Origin: Micrococcales bacterium | Lineage (GTDB): Bacteria > Actinomycetota > Actinomycetes > Actinomycetales > Cellulomonadaceae | DNA length: 64,000 nt | Assembly (NCBI GenBank): GCA_009785115.1 | Contig: WQWY01000001.1 | Span: 123,519-187,518, forward strand | Direction of reading: 5' to 3' | Shown: positions 1 through 7,998 of the stretch, piece by piece | Numbering within the stretch: the first letter of the stretch is position 1 | How the letters are laid out: each line of letters begins with the position of its first letter | Made by a program: the position numbers and the translations under genes | The notes under the pieces: generated by a model | Databases searched by the model: none | What the model was told of the DNA's origin: nothing | What the model saw: only the letters and a program-made list of their open reading frames with translations

Positions 1-121
1 GCGAATGCTTCAGGACGTCGCTGACGAAGGAAGTCCCGAACGACCGATCGCTACCGATCACCGGGCACCTCCTCCGTGCGGCCACGCGCTGGACGCGCGG
101 CATCTCGACAAGAACCTGGCC

Positions 122-151
122 ACGGTACGACGACCGCGGCGACGAGGACAA
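122..151 (-). promoter_or_regulatory. Candidate leftward promoter at the window edge
   Basis: On the minus strand a TTGTCC -35 (146-151) and a TACCGT -10 (122-127) are separated by 18 nt, with an AAAAG tract directly upstream of the -35 (154-158). Transcription would run off the left edge, with about 115 nt of leader visible. The 1-185 stretch holds no convincing gene. In mycobacteria whiB7 lies just downstream of uvrD2, has a long attenuator leader and an AT-rich patch next to its -35, so this could be that promoter. The gene itself is outside the window. Confidence 0.35.
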
Positions 152-185
152 CTCTTTTCCCGACCAGTTTTCGCCAGACCTCACA

Positions 186-1958
186 TCAGGGCCGAGAGCG
201 GCTACGACCGGTGCCGCGCCCGCCGGGCTGCTGCTGTCCGTCAGGCCACAGCGCGTCGAGGAACCGGCTGCGGCGTCGTGCCGCCGACCCGCGTCCCGTC
301 CTCGACCGGGCGTAGGAGAGCTCCAGGTGCTCCCGGGCCCGGGTGATCCCGACGTAGAGCAGACGGCGCTCCTCGGCGACCTGCTCGTCGGTCTCCGCGA
401 GCGAGATCGGCATCAGGCCCTCGCAGAGCCCGACGAGGAACACGGCATCCCACTCCAGGCCTTTCGCGGCGTGCAACGAGGCCAGCGTCACCCCGTCCAC
501 GGTCGGGGCGTGCTGGGCCGAGGCTCGCTCGTCGAGGTCAGCGACCAGGTCGCGCAGCGTGGCCGGGCTCTCGCGGCTCGGGTCGGCGGCGACCTCGTCG
601 GCGAGCCCGACCAGGGCGTTCATCGCGTCCCACCGCTCCCGGGCAGCCCCCCGGGCAGCGGGTGGCGTCGGCGCCCAGCCGACCGTGGTGAGGATGTCGC
701 GGACGGTCGTGGGCATGGGCACGTCCGGGTCGGCCGACCGCGCCCCGCCGCGCAGCAGCACGATCGCGTCGCGCACGTCCCGGCGGGCGAAGAAGCGCTC
801 GCCCCCACGCACCTGGTACCCCAGGCCAGCATGGGCCAGCGCGGCCTCGAAGGCCTCGGACTGCGCGTTGGTGCGGAACAGCACCGCGATCTGCGACGCC
901 GGGATGCCCGAGGCCACCAGCTGGACGCACCGGAGGGCGACGGCGGCGGCCTCCGTCTCGTCGTCGTCGTAGGCGACGAACCGCGCCTCGGGCCCCGGTG
1001 GTCGCTGCGCGACCAGCTGCAGCGACGGCGGGTCGCCGGGGCGGCGGGCGGAGACCAGCAGCCGGTTGGCGACACCCACCACCTGAGGGGTGGACCGGTA
1101 GTCGCGCGTCAGCCGGATCACGGCCGCGCCCGGGTGGGTGCGGGCGAAGTCGAGCAGGTGGTGGGGGCTGGCCCCGGCGAAGGAGTAGATGGTCTGGGCG
1201 GGGTCACCGACCACGCACAGCTCGTGACGCCCCCCGAGCCACTGGTCGAGCAGGTACTGCTGCAACGGCGAGACGTCTTGGTACTCGTCGACCACGAAGT
1301 GCCGGTACTGGTCGCGCACGGCTGTCGCGACGGAGCGCTCGTCGGCCAGCATCGCCGCGAGCAGCAGCAGCACGTCCTCGAAGTCGATGACGCCGCGCTC
1401 GGTCTTCACGTCCTCGTAGGCGGCGATCAGCCGGGCGACAGCCTGGGTGTCGGCACCGGCCACCTCGCCCCGGCCCTCGTGGGGCGCCAGGCGCGGGTAG
1501 TCGTCGGCAGCGACGAGGCTGACCTTGGCCCACTCGATCTCAGCGGCCAGGTCTCGCACCGCGATGCGGTCGACGCTGACGCCGACGCGCCGCCCCGCCT
1601 CGGCGACCAGCGGCGCCTTCGCCTCGAGCAGGCGCGGCGGGGCACCACCGACGACCTTCGGCCAGAAGAACCCGAGCTGGCGCAGCGCCGCGGCGTGGAA
1701 CGTCCGCGCCTGCACACCGGCCACCCCGAGCTGCCGCAGACGTTGCCGCATCTCCCCCGCGGCCCGGGCTGTGAAGGTGACGGCGAGCACGGACGACGGC
1801 CGATACACCCCGGCCCGCACCCCGTAGGCGATCCGGTGCGTGATCGCCCTGGTCTTGCCCGTCCCCGCCCCCGCGAGCACGCACACCGGCCCTGTCAGGG
1901 CCTGAGCGACCTCCTGCTGATCCGGGTCCAGCCCCTCGAGCAGCCCCTCCGCAGACAC
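186..1958 (-). CDS. UvrD2-like superfamily 1A DNA helicase, without HRDC domain
   Basis: ATP-dependent 3'-5' DNA helicase of the UvrD/PcrA/Rep family, acting in DNA repair in the cytoplasm. The N-terminus has the Q-motif region, then a Walker A (GAGTGKT), a VDEYQDVSPLQ Walker B, GDPAQTIYSF (motif III), LTRDYRST (motif IV), TLASLHAAKGLEWDAVFL (motif V) and LLYVGITRAREHL (motif VI). Mycobacterial UvrD2 is about 700 residues and ends in an HRDC domain; this protein has about 590 residues and stops soon after motif VI in a Gly/Arg-rich tail, so HRDC is missing. I chose the GTG at 1958 because a GGGAG and a GAGACT -10-like element precede it; the frame stays open to a GTG at 1985. It is divergent from the APH-fold gene. 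Confidence 0.88.
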   Translation of the reverse strand: MSAEGLLEGLDPDQQEVAQALTGPVCVLAGAGTGKTRAITHRIAYGVRAGVYRPSSVLAVTFTARAAGEMRQRLRQLGVAGVQARTFHAAALRQLGFFWPKVVGGAPPRLLEAKAPLVAEAGRRVGVSVDRIAVRDLAAEIEWAKVSLVAADDYPRLAPHEGRGEVAGADTQAVARLIAAYEDVKTERGVIDFEDVLLLLAAMLADERSVATAVRDQYRHFVVDEYQDVSPLQQYLLDQWLGGRHELCVVGDPAQTIYSFAGASPHHLLDFARTHPGAAVIRLTRDYRSTPQVVGVANRLLVSARRPGDPPSLQLVAQRPPGPEARFVAYDDDETEAAAVALRCVQLVASGIPASQIAVLFRTNAQSEAFEAALAHAGLGYQVRGGERFFARRDVRDAIVLLRGGARSADPDVPMPTTVRDILTTVGWAPTPPAARGAARERWDAMNALVGLADEVAADPSRESPATLRDLVADLDERASAQHAPTVDGVTLASLHAAKGLEWDAVFLVGLCEGLMPISLAETDEQVAEERRLLYVGITRAREHLELSYARSRTGRGSAARRRSRFLDALWPDGQQQPGGRGTGRSRSRP

Positions 1959-2089
1959 CGCCCCAGTCTCCCATCTCCCGCCCACCGATCACGGCCTCAG
2001 CCACCGCCGAGACGGTTCCCGCTGAGCGTGGGGGCGGTCAGGCGGGACGGGTGCGCACCGCTGGACGCACGTACTCTCGCAACACGCCC

Positions 2090-2095
2090 TAGCCT
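2090..2095 (+). promoter_or_regulatory. -10 element TAGCCT, leaderless-type promoter
   Basis: TAGCCT ends 7 nt before the ATG at 2103, so transcription should begin at or within a base or two of the start codon. A GGGAGG sits in the spacer but would be upstream of the transcript. Confidence 0.5.
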
Positions 2096-2102
2096 GGGAG
2101 GC

Positions 2103-3062
2103 ATGCGCCGTTCTCCTCTCGCCCTCGCCGCCCTGGCGACGATCGCCGTGCCCGGGCTGGACCCGTACGACGCCCAACCGCTGTCGGGACCTGACGACGA
2201 GCACGACACGGCGCTGGTGATCGACGCCGAGCGTCGCCGCTGGGTGGTGCGGGCGCCCGTCGACGCGGCCTCGGGCGCCTCGACAGAACGAGAGATCGCG
2301 CTGCTCGCCGCGCTGACCAGCCAGGCCACCGAGGGTCGGCTGCCGTTCCGGGTGCCCAGCCCGGCCGGGTTCGCGACCCTGCCCGACGGGGGTCGCGCGA
2401 TGGTCTACGAACAGATCCCCGGGCAGCCCCTCCACCTGAAGACGTTGCGCCCGGGTCCGGGGCTGGCCGCCGACCTGGGCAAGGTGCTGGCCGGGCTGCA
2501 CGAGCTGCCGGTCGCCGTCGTGGAGACCCTCGGCCTGCCGACCTACCAGCCGGACGAGTACCGTCGCCGCCGCCAGGCCGAGGTCGACGAGGCGGCACGC
2601 ACCGGGCACGTCCCGCCCGCGCTGCTGACCCGTTGGGAGAAGCACCTGGAAGACGTCTCGTGGTGGCGCTTCAAGCCGACCGTCGTGCACGGCGACATGG
2701 TGGCCGAACGGGTGCTGGTGTCCGGTGGCACGGTGTCCGGGATCCTGGGCTGGGGCTCGGCGCAGGTGGCTGACCCTGCTGACGACCTGGCCTGGTTCCT
2801 CGTCGCCGCGTCCGCCGAGGCCGCCGAGTCGGTGCTCGAGGCCTACCGGCTGCACCGCACCGAGCTCACCGACCCGCACCTGACCGACCGGGCCATCCTG
2901 GCCGGCGAGCTCGCGATAGCCCGGTGGCTCCTGCACGGGGTGACCACCGGTGACGACGACATCGTCGCCGACGCGGTGACCATGCTCACCGACCTCGACG
3001 CCCACGTGCACACCGACCAGGCCGCCACCAGCACCGGGACGGGTGCCAGCGGCACGAGCTGA
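2103..3062 (+). CDS. APH/macrolide 2'-phosphotransferase-fold protein, probable pseudokinase
   Basis: 319 residues with the aminoglycoside-phosphotransferase fold. The Brenner motif is VVHGDMVAERVLV and the later motif is ILGWGSAQVADPADDLAWF. The catalytic-base Asp is present (H196-G197-D198), but the metal-binding Asn expected five residues later is R203, and the metal-binding Asp of the usual I-D-W-G motif is G216. The beta-3 lysine position also appears to read Arg (WVVRAP). These substitutions argue against ordinary ATP-dependent phosphotransfer. Annotation as an antibiotic-resistance kinase would be unsafe. Related proteins sit beside uvrD2 in other actinobacteria (from memory), so a conserved non-resistance role is likely. 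It converges with the tryptophan synthase gene. Confidence 0.75.
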   Translation: MRRSPLALAALATIAVPGLDPYDAQPLSGPDDEHDTALVIDAERRRWVVRAPVDAASGASTEREIALLAALTSQATEGRLPFRVPSPAGFATLPDGGRAMVYEQIPGQPLHLKTLRPGPGLAADLGKVLAGLHELPVAVVETLGLPTYQPDEYRRRRQAEVDEAARTGHVPPALLTRWEKHLEDVSWWRFKPTVVHGDMVAERVLVSGGTVSGILGWGSAQVADPADDLAWFLVAASAEAAESVLEAYRLHRTELTDPHLTDRAILAGELAIARWLLHGVTTGDDDIVADAVTMLTDLDAHVHTDQAATSTGTGASGTS

Positions 3063-3081
3063 CCTGACGGCTCTCGCCCAC

Positions 3082-3107
3082 GTCGGGCTGAAGGTCGTCA
3101 GCCCGAC
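3082..3107. terminator. Bidirectional hairpin between convergent genes
   Basis: GTCGGGCTG (3082-3090) and CAGCCCGAC (3099-3107) form a perfect 9-bp stem with an 8-nt loop, centred in the 53-nt gap between two convergent genes. There is no long U tract, as is common for actinobacterial terminators. Confidence 0.6.
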
Positions 3108-3115
3108 ATAGGCCA

Positions 3116-4432
3116 TCAGCCGTCTGACATCTGGCCAGACAAGTACTCGGTGTAGGCGGGGAGGTCGAGCTGGCCCGAGCCGGAGACGCCGATGACGATC
3201 ACCGGGGACGAGCCCTCGGCCGTGGCCTGCCGGGCCTGGCGGAAGGCGCCGGCGATCGCGTGGTTCGACTCTGACGCGGGCACGATGCCCTCGGCACGGG
3301 CGAAGAGCACCCCGGCCTCGAAGGCCTCGCGCTGACCGATCGCCACGGCGTCCATCAGGCCCTCGTGCTTGCAGAACGAGACCAGCGGGGCCATGGCGTG
3401 GTAGCGCAGACCCCCGGCGTGCACCGGGTCGGGCACGAAGTCGGCGCCCAGCGTGTACATCTTGAGCAGCGGGGTCGTGCCCTCGGTGTCACCGAAGTCG
3501 TACCGGTACTCGCCCTGGGTGAGCGACGGCGCGGCCTGGGGCTCGCACGCGACGATCTTCGTGCTCTGCCGCCCGGCGAGGTTCTCCCGGATGATCGGGA
3601 AGGAGATGCCCGCCAGGTTCGAGCCGCCGCCGGCGCACGCGAACAGGTAGTCGATCTGGCTCTCACCGAGCATCGGCAGCTGCTTGAGCACCTCTTGGCC
3701 GATCACGGTCTGGTGCAGGGCGACGTGGTTGAGGACGCTGCCCAGGGAGTACGAGGCGTCCGGGTCCTTGCCCGCGGCCTCGACCGCCTCGGAGATGGCC
3801 ATGCCGAGCGAGCCGGTGGTGTCGGGGAACCTCTCGCGCAGCGCCCGGCCCGCCTCGGTGATGTCCGACGGCGAGGGGTAGCAGGTGGCACCGAACGTCT
3901 CCATCAGCGCGTGCCGGTACGGCTTGGACTCGAACGAGCTGCGGACCTGCCAGATGTCGCAGGTGAGCCCGTAGATCTGCGAGGCGAAGGCCAGCGCGGA
4001 GCCCCACTGCCCCGCACCGGTCTCCGTGGTCAGGCGGGTACGCCCGGCCAGCTTGTTGAAGTACGCCTGCGGCACGGCCGAGTTGGTCTTGTGCGACCCG
4101 ACCGGCGACGCGCCCTCGTACTTGTAGTAGATGCGCGCGGTGGTGCCCAAGGCCTGCTCCAGGCGCAGAGCCCGGTGGAACGGCGAGGGACGCCACAGCC
4201 GGTAGATGTCGCGGACCTCTTCGGGGATCTCGATCCACCGCTCGGTCGAGAGCTCCTGCTCGATCATCCCCGGGGGGAACAGCGGCGCCAGGTCTTCAGG
4301 GGTCAACGGCTCGCGGGTGCCAGGGTGCAGGTGGGGCGGCGGCGGGGAGGGAAGATCAGCGACGATGTTGTACCAGTGCGTCGGGATCTCGTCCTCGCTG
4401 AGCAAGGCCTTGAGGGGAGCGGCGTCGGTCAC
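3116..4432 (-). CDS. trpB: Tryptophan synthase beta chain, TrpB2 type
   Basis: PLP enzyme that joins indole and L-serine to make tryptophan. The 438-residue length and the long N-terminal extension (roughly residues 1-75, with LTPEDLAPLFPPGMIEQE) are those of TrpB2, not the about 400-residue TrpB1 that pairs with TrpA. The PLP lysine is K115 in GSHKTNSA, and the phosphate-binding loop is ACAGGGSN. No trpA or other trp gene is adjacent, which fits the stand-alone role suggested for TrpB2 as an indole salvage enzyme. It starts at a GTG 6 nt after a TAGAGT -10, so the message is probably leaderless. Confidence 0.9.
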   Translation of the reverse strand: MTDAAPLKALLSEDEIPTHWYNIVADLPSPPPPHLHPGTREPLTPEDLAPLFPPGMIEQELSTERWIEIPEEVRDIYRLWRPSPFHRALRLEQALGTTARIYYKYEGASPVGSHKTNSAVPQAYFNKLAGRTRLTTETGAGQWGSALAFASQIYGLTCDIWQVRSSFESKPYRHALMETFGATCYPSPSDITEAGRALRERFPDTTGSLGMAISEAVEAAGKDPDASYSLGSVLNHVALHQTVIGQEVLKQLPMLGESQIDYLFACAGGGSNLAGISFPIIRENLAGRQSTKIVACEPQAAPSLTQGEYRYDFGDTEGTTPLLKMYTLGADFVPDPVHAGGLRYHAMAPLVSFCKHEGLMDAVAIGQREAFEAGVLFARAEGIVPASESNHAIAGAFRQARQATAEGSSPVIVIGVSGSGQLDLPAYTEYLSGQMSDG

Positions 4433-4438
4433 GGGAGC

Positions 4439-4444
4439 ACTCTA
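4439..4444 (-). promoter_or_regulatory. -10 element TAGAGT, leaderless-type promoter of trpB
   Basis: TAGAGT on the minus strand is followed by 6 nt and the GTG at 4432; no Shine-Dalgarno sequence fits between them. Confidence 0.6.
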
Positions 4445-4536
4445 GCCGTGGCGCGTGGCGCGGTCTGACAGTTCGAACGGCTTCCCACCAGAAGGCTGAA
4501 CGACGGCGCCGACGGCGGTAGAACCACCCAGGGGCC

Positions 4537-4542
4537 TACCCT
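4537..4542 (+). promoter_or_regulatory. -10 element TACCCT upstream of the MurJ-like gene
   Basis: TACCCT would place the transcript start near 4549. This excludes the GTG at 4543 and favours the GTG at 4576, which has GAGGGAG (4558-4564) in front of it. No clear -35. Confidence 0.4.
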
Positions 4543-4575
4543 GTGTGCGCAGAGAACGAGGGAGACGCACCCCAG

Positions 4576-6225
4576 GTGAACGACACCAGCCAGACGACGG
4601 CACGGCGCCGTCGCATCCTCCAAGGGCTCCTGGGGGCGGCGGCGATGATGGCCGTCCTCACGGTGCTCAGCCGTGTGCTCGGCATGGTGCGGCAGATGGC
4701 CCAGGCGTCCGCGGTGGGTTCTGAGGCCATCGGCACCGCGTACACCTCTGCGTTCACCGTGTCAGGCACCCTGTACGAGATCGCGGCCGGGGGGGCGCTC
4801 GCCGGTGCGTTGATCCCGCTGCTCGCCGGGCCGATCTCTCGCCGCGCGACCGAAGAGACCCGCGCGATCATCGCCGGGGCGCTGGGCTGGGTGCTCCTGC
4901 TGCTGGTCCCGGTGGGCCTGCTGCTGGCGGCGGCGGCCGGCCCGGTGGCCACCGCGCTGAACGCCGGCGGCCTGGTCTCCACCACCCGGTTCTTCCTGCT
5001 GGTGTTCTCGGTGCAGATCCCGTTGTACGGGCTGACCGTGCTGGCCAACGCGGTGCTCCAGGCGCACCACCGGTTCTTCTTGCCCATGTTCACCCCGGTG
5101 CTGAGCTCTCTCGTCGTGATCGGCGCCTACCTCTGGTACGCACCCCTCGCCGGGGGTGAACGCTCGGACCCCTCCGCGCTGTCGACCGGTGCGCTGGACG
5201 TGCTGGCCTGGGGCACCACGGCGGGGGCCGCCGCGATGTGCGCACCGGGGCTTGTCGCGCTGGCCCGGATGGGCTTCCTGCCCGCACCTCGGTGGCGCTT
5301 CCCCGCAGGGGTCGGTTCCCGCTTCCGGTCGTTGATGCTCTCCGGGCTGGCCGGGGTCGCAGCGTACCAGGTGGCAGCGATCGTGGTCCTGGTGACCGCC
5401 AACCGGGCTGAGACAGGCGTCTCCGAGACAGACATCTACCCGGTCTGGATCTGGAGCCAGCAGATCTACATCCTGCCTGTCGGGGTGCTCGTCATCCCGC
5501 TGGTGACCTCGGCTTTCCCTCGGTTGTCGGCGGCGGTCGCGGACGAGGCCCGAGAGCGCTTCGCCACGATGTCGGCACTGACCTCCAGGGCTGTGGTCAT
5601 GGCGGCGGGGACGGGTGCGGCGGTGCTCGCGGCGGCAGCCCCGGCGGTCGCGCTGGTGTTCGCCATGCTCGACAGCAGCTCGCCAGACGTCGCCTCCTTC
5701 ATGACCGTCGCGCTGACCTTGTCCGTGATCGCCCTGCCGGGCCATGCGCTGATGTACCAGGCACAGCGCACCCTGTACGCGATGCAGCGTGCCAGGGCTG
5801 CCCTGGTCGTCAGCGTGGCAGGGTGGGGGCTGGTCTCGGTGCTCCTGGTCGTCGGGCTGGTGATGCCACGACCGTCCGGCTCGTTCATCGCCGTGCTGGC
5901 CGGGGCCTGGGCGCTGGGCCTGTCTGTCGGCGGCGTGGTCGCGGGGGTCGTCGTAGCCCGGGTCGCCGGACGTCCTGCTGTCGCCGGGCTCGCCCGCACC
6001 GCCGCGGTGATGGTGCCCGCTGCTGTCGTCGGGGCGATGGGCGGACGCTGGGTGACCGACTCGGTCGTCACCCTGCTCGGCCGGGACATCTGGCCAGCGG
6101 TGGGCGCGGGTGTGGGTGCCGCCCTGGTCGGGGTGGTGCTCGTGGTCGCGGTGCTCTACCTCGGAGACCGCCCCGGGGTGCGCGGCCTCGTCCAGCTGGT
6201 CCGCGACCGTCGGCACGCCGCCTGA
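4576..6225 (+). CDS. MurJ/MviN-like lipid II flippase family protein
   Basis: Polytopic membrane protein of the MOP superfamily, MurJ/MviN branch, thought to flip lipid II across the membrane for peptidoglycan synthesis. About 549 residues, with roughly fourteen hydrophobic segments starting near residue 15 (GLLGAAAMMAVLTVLSRVLGMVRQ). The first helix carries the SRVLGMVR motif typical of MurJ. It lacks the pseudokinase and extracellular domains of the long mycobacterial MviN, so it may be a second MurJ paralogue or a relative exporting another lipid-linked glycan. It is divergent from trpB. The start is set by the -10 position and RBS described above. Confidence 0.75.
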   Translation: MNDTSQTTARRRRILQGLLGAAAMMAVLTVLSRVLGMVRQMAQASAVGSEAIGTAYTSAFTVSGTLYEIAAGGALAGALIPLLAGPISRRATEETRAIIAGALGWVLLLLVPVGLLLAAAAGPVATALNAGGLVSTTRFFLLVFSVQIPLYGLTVLANAVLQAHHRFFLPMFTPVLSSLVVIGAYLWYAPLAGGERSDPSALSTGALDVLAWGTTAGAAAMCAPGLVALARMGFLPAPRWRFPAGVGSRFRSLMLSGLAGVAAYQVAAIVVLVTANRAETGVSETDIYPVWIWSQQIYILPVGVLVIPLVTSAFPRLSAAVADEARERFATMSALTSRAVVMAAGTGAAVLAAAAPAVALVFAMLDSSSPDVASFMTVALTLSVIALPGHALMYQAQRTLYAMQRARAALVVSVAGWGLVSVLLVVGLVMPRPSGSFIAVLAGAWALGLSVGGVVAGVVVARVAGRPAVAGLARTAAVMVPAAVVGAMGGRWVTDSVVTLLGRDIWPAVGAGVGAALVGVVLVVAVLYLGDRPGVRGLVQLVRDRRHAA

Positions 6226-6343
6226 ACGACGAGGCGTCTGCGGTGCCGCATCGGGCAACCGTGCGCTGGATGACCCTCCAGGTACCCGGATCGCACCAGC
6301 CCCTCCGCCGAGCCTCAGAAGATCCCGTCGTTGACCTGGGTTG

Positions 6344-6372
6344 TTGCCCTGGCACGGAGGCGTCGATACCCT
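6344..6372 (+). promoter_or_regulatory. Promoter of the NikA-like operon
   Basis: TTGCCC (6344-6349) and TACCCT (6367-6372) are separated by 17 nt, predicting a transcript start near 6379, just upstream of the palindrome at 6383-6400. Confidence 0.5.
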
Positions 6373-6382
6373 GGCGCTCGCT

Positions 6383-6400
6383 ATTGCGACCTGTCGCAAT
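6383..6400. promoter_or_regulatory. Perfect palindromic operator candidate ATTGCGAC-CT-GTCGCAAT
   Basis: Two 8-nt arms are exact reverse complements around a 2-nt centre, lying in an otherwise GC-rich spacer. It starts about 4 nt after the predicted transcript start and 25 nt before the first gene, an ideal repressor roadblock position. Given the NikA-like gene downstream, a metal-responsive regulator (Fur, ArsR or similar family) is a reasonable guess; the sequence alone does not name it. Confidence 0.6.
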
Positions 6401-6424
6401 AAAGACATCGGGAAGGTGTGGACC

Positions 6425-7996
6425 GTGGCATCAGGATCGCGACGTGCACGTTGGAGAGCGGGGGCAGCGGTCACCGCCGTGCTGGTCGCGACAGCAGGGC
6501 TGACGGGGTGCGCCGGGGCGGACGACCGGCCCGACGGCACGATCAGGATCGCGACGGCCGAGCCCGTGGGGAACCTCAACCCGTGGGAGTTCCTGGGGCA
6601 GTTCCACGCGATGGACATGGTGTACGAGCCGCTGGTCGCCTACGGCCACGGCGGCGTGCTCGAACCGGCTCTGGCGCAGCGCTGGGACGTCGCCCCCGAC
6701 GGCCTGACGGTCACCTTCCACCTGAGGGACGGGGTCACGTTCCACGACGGCACGGCGTTCGACGCCGAGGCCGCCCGGTGGAACCTCGAGCACTGGATCG
6801 GCGAGGAGGGCTACGACTTCTTGCGCACGTCGACGGTGGTCACCGACATCACGGCCACCGACGACCTCACCCTCGTGCTCACGCTGAGCGAGCCGTACCC
6901 GCCGCTGCTGCAAGAGCTGACGATCGTGCGGCCGGTGCGTTTCCTGAGCCCCGCGTCGGCACCCGACGGCGAGTACGTCGCGCCGATCGGCACAGGGCCG
7001 TGGGTGCATGAGTCGTCCACCGACACCACCGGCGTCTTCGTGCGCAACGACGACTACTGGGGCACGGCACCCTCGCTCGAGCGCGTCGAGCTCCGGGTGA
7101 TCCCCGACTCGCAGACACGTGTCTCCGCGCTGCGTGCTGGTGAGGTCGACCTCATCGGCGGCGGCTACCTGTCACCGATCAACGCGGTCGAGGCGGCAGC
7201 CCTCGCAGGCGACTCCTCGGTGACGCTGCTCACCGGCGAAGCCGACACCGTGATGCTCCTGACGTTCAACGCCGACAGCCTGGCCGGTGAGCGTGCTGTG
7301 CGCGAGGCGATCTCGCTGGCGACCGACGTGGAGTCGATCAACGACGTGCTGTACGGGGGCACGGACAACGTGGCGCGCGGCTTCTTCCCCTCGTCGGTGC
7401 CGCACTCGGGTACCCAGCGCGACCACGTGCACGACATCGAGCGGGCCGCACGGGTGCTCGACGACGCTGGGTGGGTGCTCGAGGGCGACGTGCGCGTCAA
7501 GGACGGTCGCGAGCTCACGCTGGACCTGCTGCTGGTCTCCGACCCGGTGCACGGTCTGATGGACTCGCGCACCACCGGTCAGGCGCTGCAGGACGCGCTG
7601 GCGGGCCTCGGTGTGGTGCTGGTGCAGAGAGTCGTGGACCAGGCGGCGTACTTCGACGAGGTGGCGGCCGGGAAGTACGACCTCGCGTTCACCACCACCT
7701 ACGGTGCGCCGTACGACCCCACGAACACCGTCACCTCTTACCTGACGACCACCAGCACCTCGCCGGTGTGGGCCTCCGAAGAGCTCGACGCGCTGGTCGA
7801 GGTCGCCGTGTCCGCGAGCGATGCCGACCAGCTGGACGCCGCCTACCAGGCTGTCTACGACTACCTGGACGTCCAGGTGGCCTTCGTCCCGATCACCTGC
7901 CCGCCCCGCTACTACGCCGTGAGCACCCAGGTGAGAGGCTTCACCATCCCGGCGCACGAGTACCACCTCGACCTCACCGCCGTCGTGATCGGCTGA
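6425..7996 (+). CDS. NikA/CntA-like ABC substrate-binding lipoprotein
   Basis: Extracytoplasmic solute-binding protein of the SBP_bac_5 family, anchored as a lipoprotein: the signal sequence runs to the lipobox LTGC near residue 24. Several stretches match what I recall of E. coli NikA: MVYEPLVAY near the start, LQELTIVRPVRF, APIGTGPW, VFVRNDDYWG and TTYGAPYDP. This points to nickel, cobalt or a metal-metallophore complex rather than ordinary peptides, though oligopeptides cannot be excluded. 523 residues from a GTG with GGGAAGG about 8 nt upstream; an earlier GTG at 6416 has no room for an RBS. First gene of a tightly packed five-gene operon behind a palindromic operator. Confidence 0.75.
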   Translation: MASGSRRARWRAGAAVTAVLVATAGLTGCAGADDRPDGTIRIATAEPVGNLNPWEFLGQFHAMDMVYEPLVAYGHGGVLEPALAQRWDVAPDGLTVTFHLRDGVTFHDGTAFDAEAARWNLEHWIGEEGYDFLRTSTVVTDITATDDLTLVLTLSEPYPPLLQELTIVRPVRFLSPASAPDGEYVAPIGTGPWVHESSTDTTGVFVRNDDYWGTAPSLERVELRVIPDSQTRVSALRAGEVDLIGGGYLSPINAVEAAALAGDSSVTLLTGEADTVMLLTFNADSLAGERAVREAISLATDVESINDVLYGGTDNVARGFFPSSVPHSGTQRDHVHDIERAARVLDDAGWVLEGDVRVKDGRELTLDLLLVSDPVHGLMDSRTTGQALQDALAGLGVVLVQRVVDQAAYFDEVAAGKYDLAFTTTYGAPYDPTNTVTSYLTTTSTSPVWASEELDALVEVAVSASDADQLDAAYQAVYDYLDVQVAFVPITCPPRYYAVSTQVRGFTIPAHEYHLDLTAVVIG

Positions 7997-7998
7997 GC

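Noticed and set aside
327..2102. Upstream extension of the APH-like frame across the helicase gene
   Set aside because: Real homology starts at the ATG at 2103, which has a -10 element 7 nt upstream; the extension is antisense to the helicase.
4762..6618. 618-codon open frame antisense to the MurJ-like gene
   Set aside because: Low-complexity His/Arg/Gln-rich translation opposite a clear membrane protein gene.
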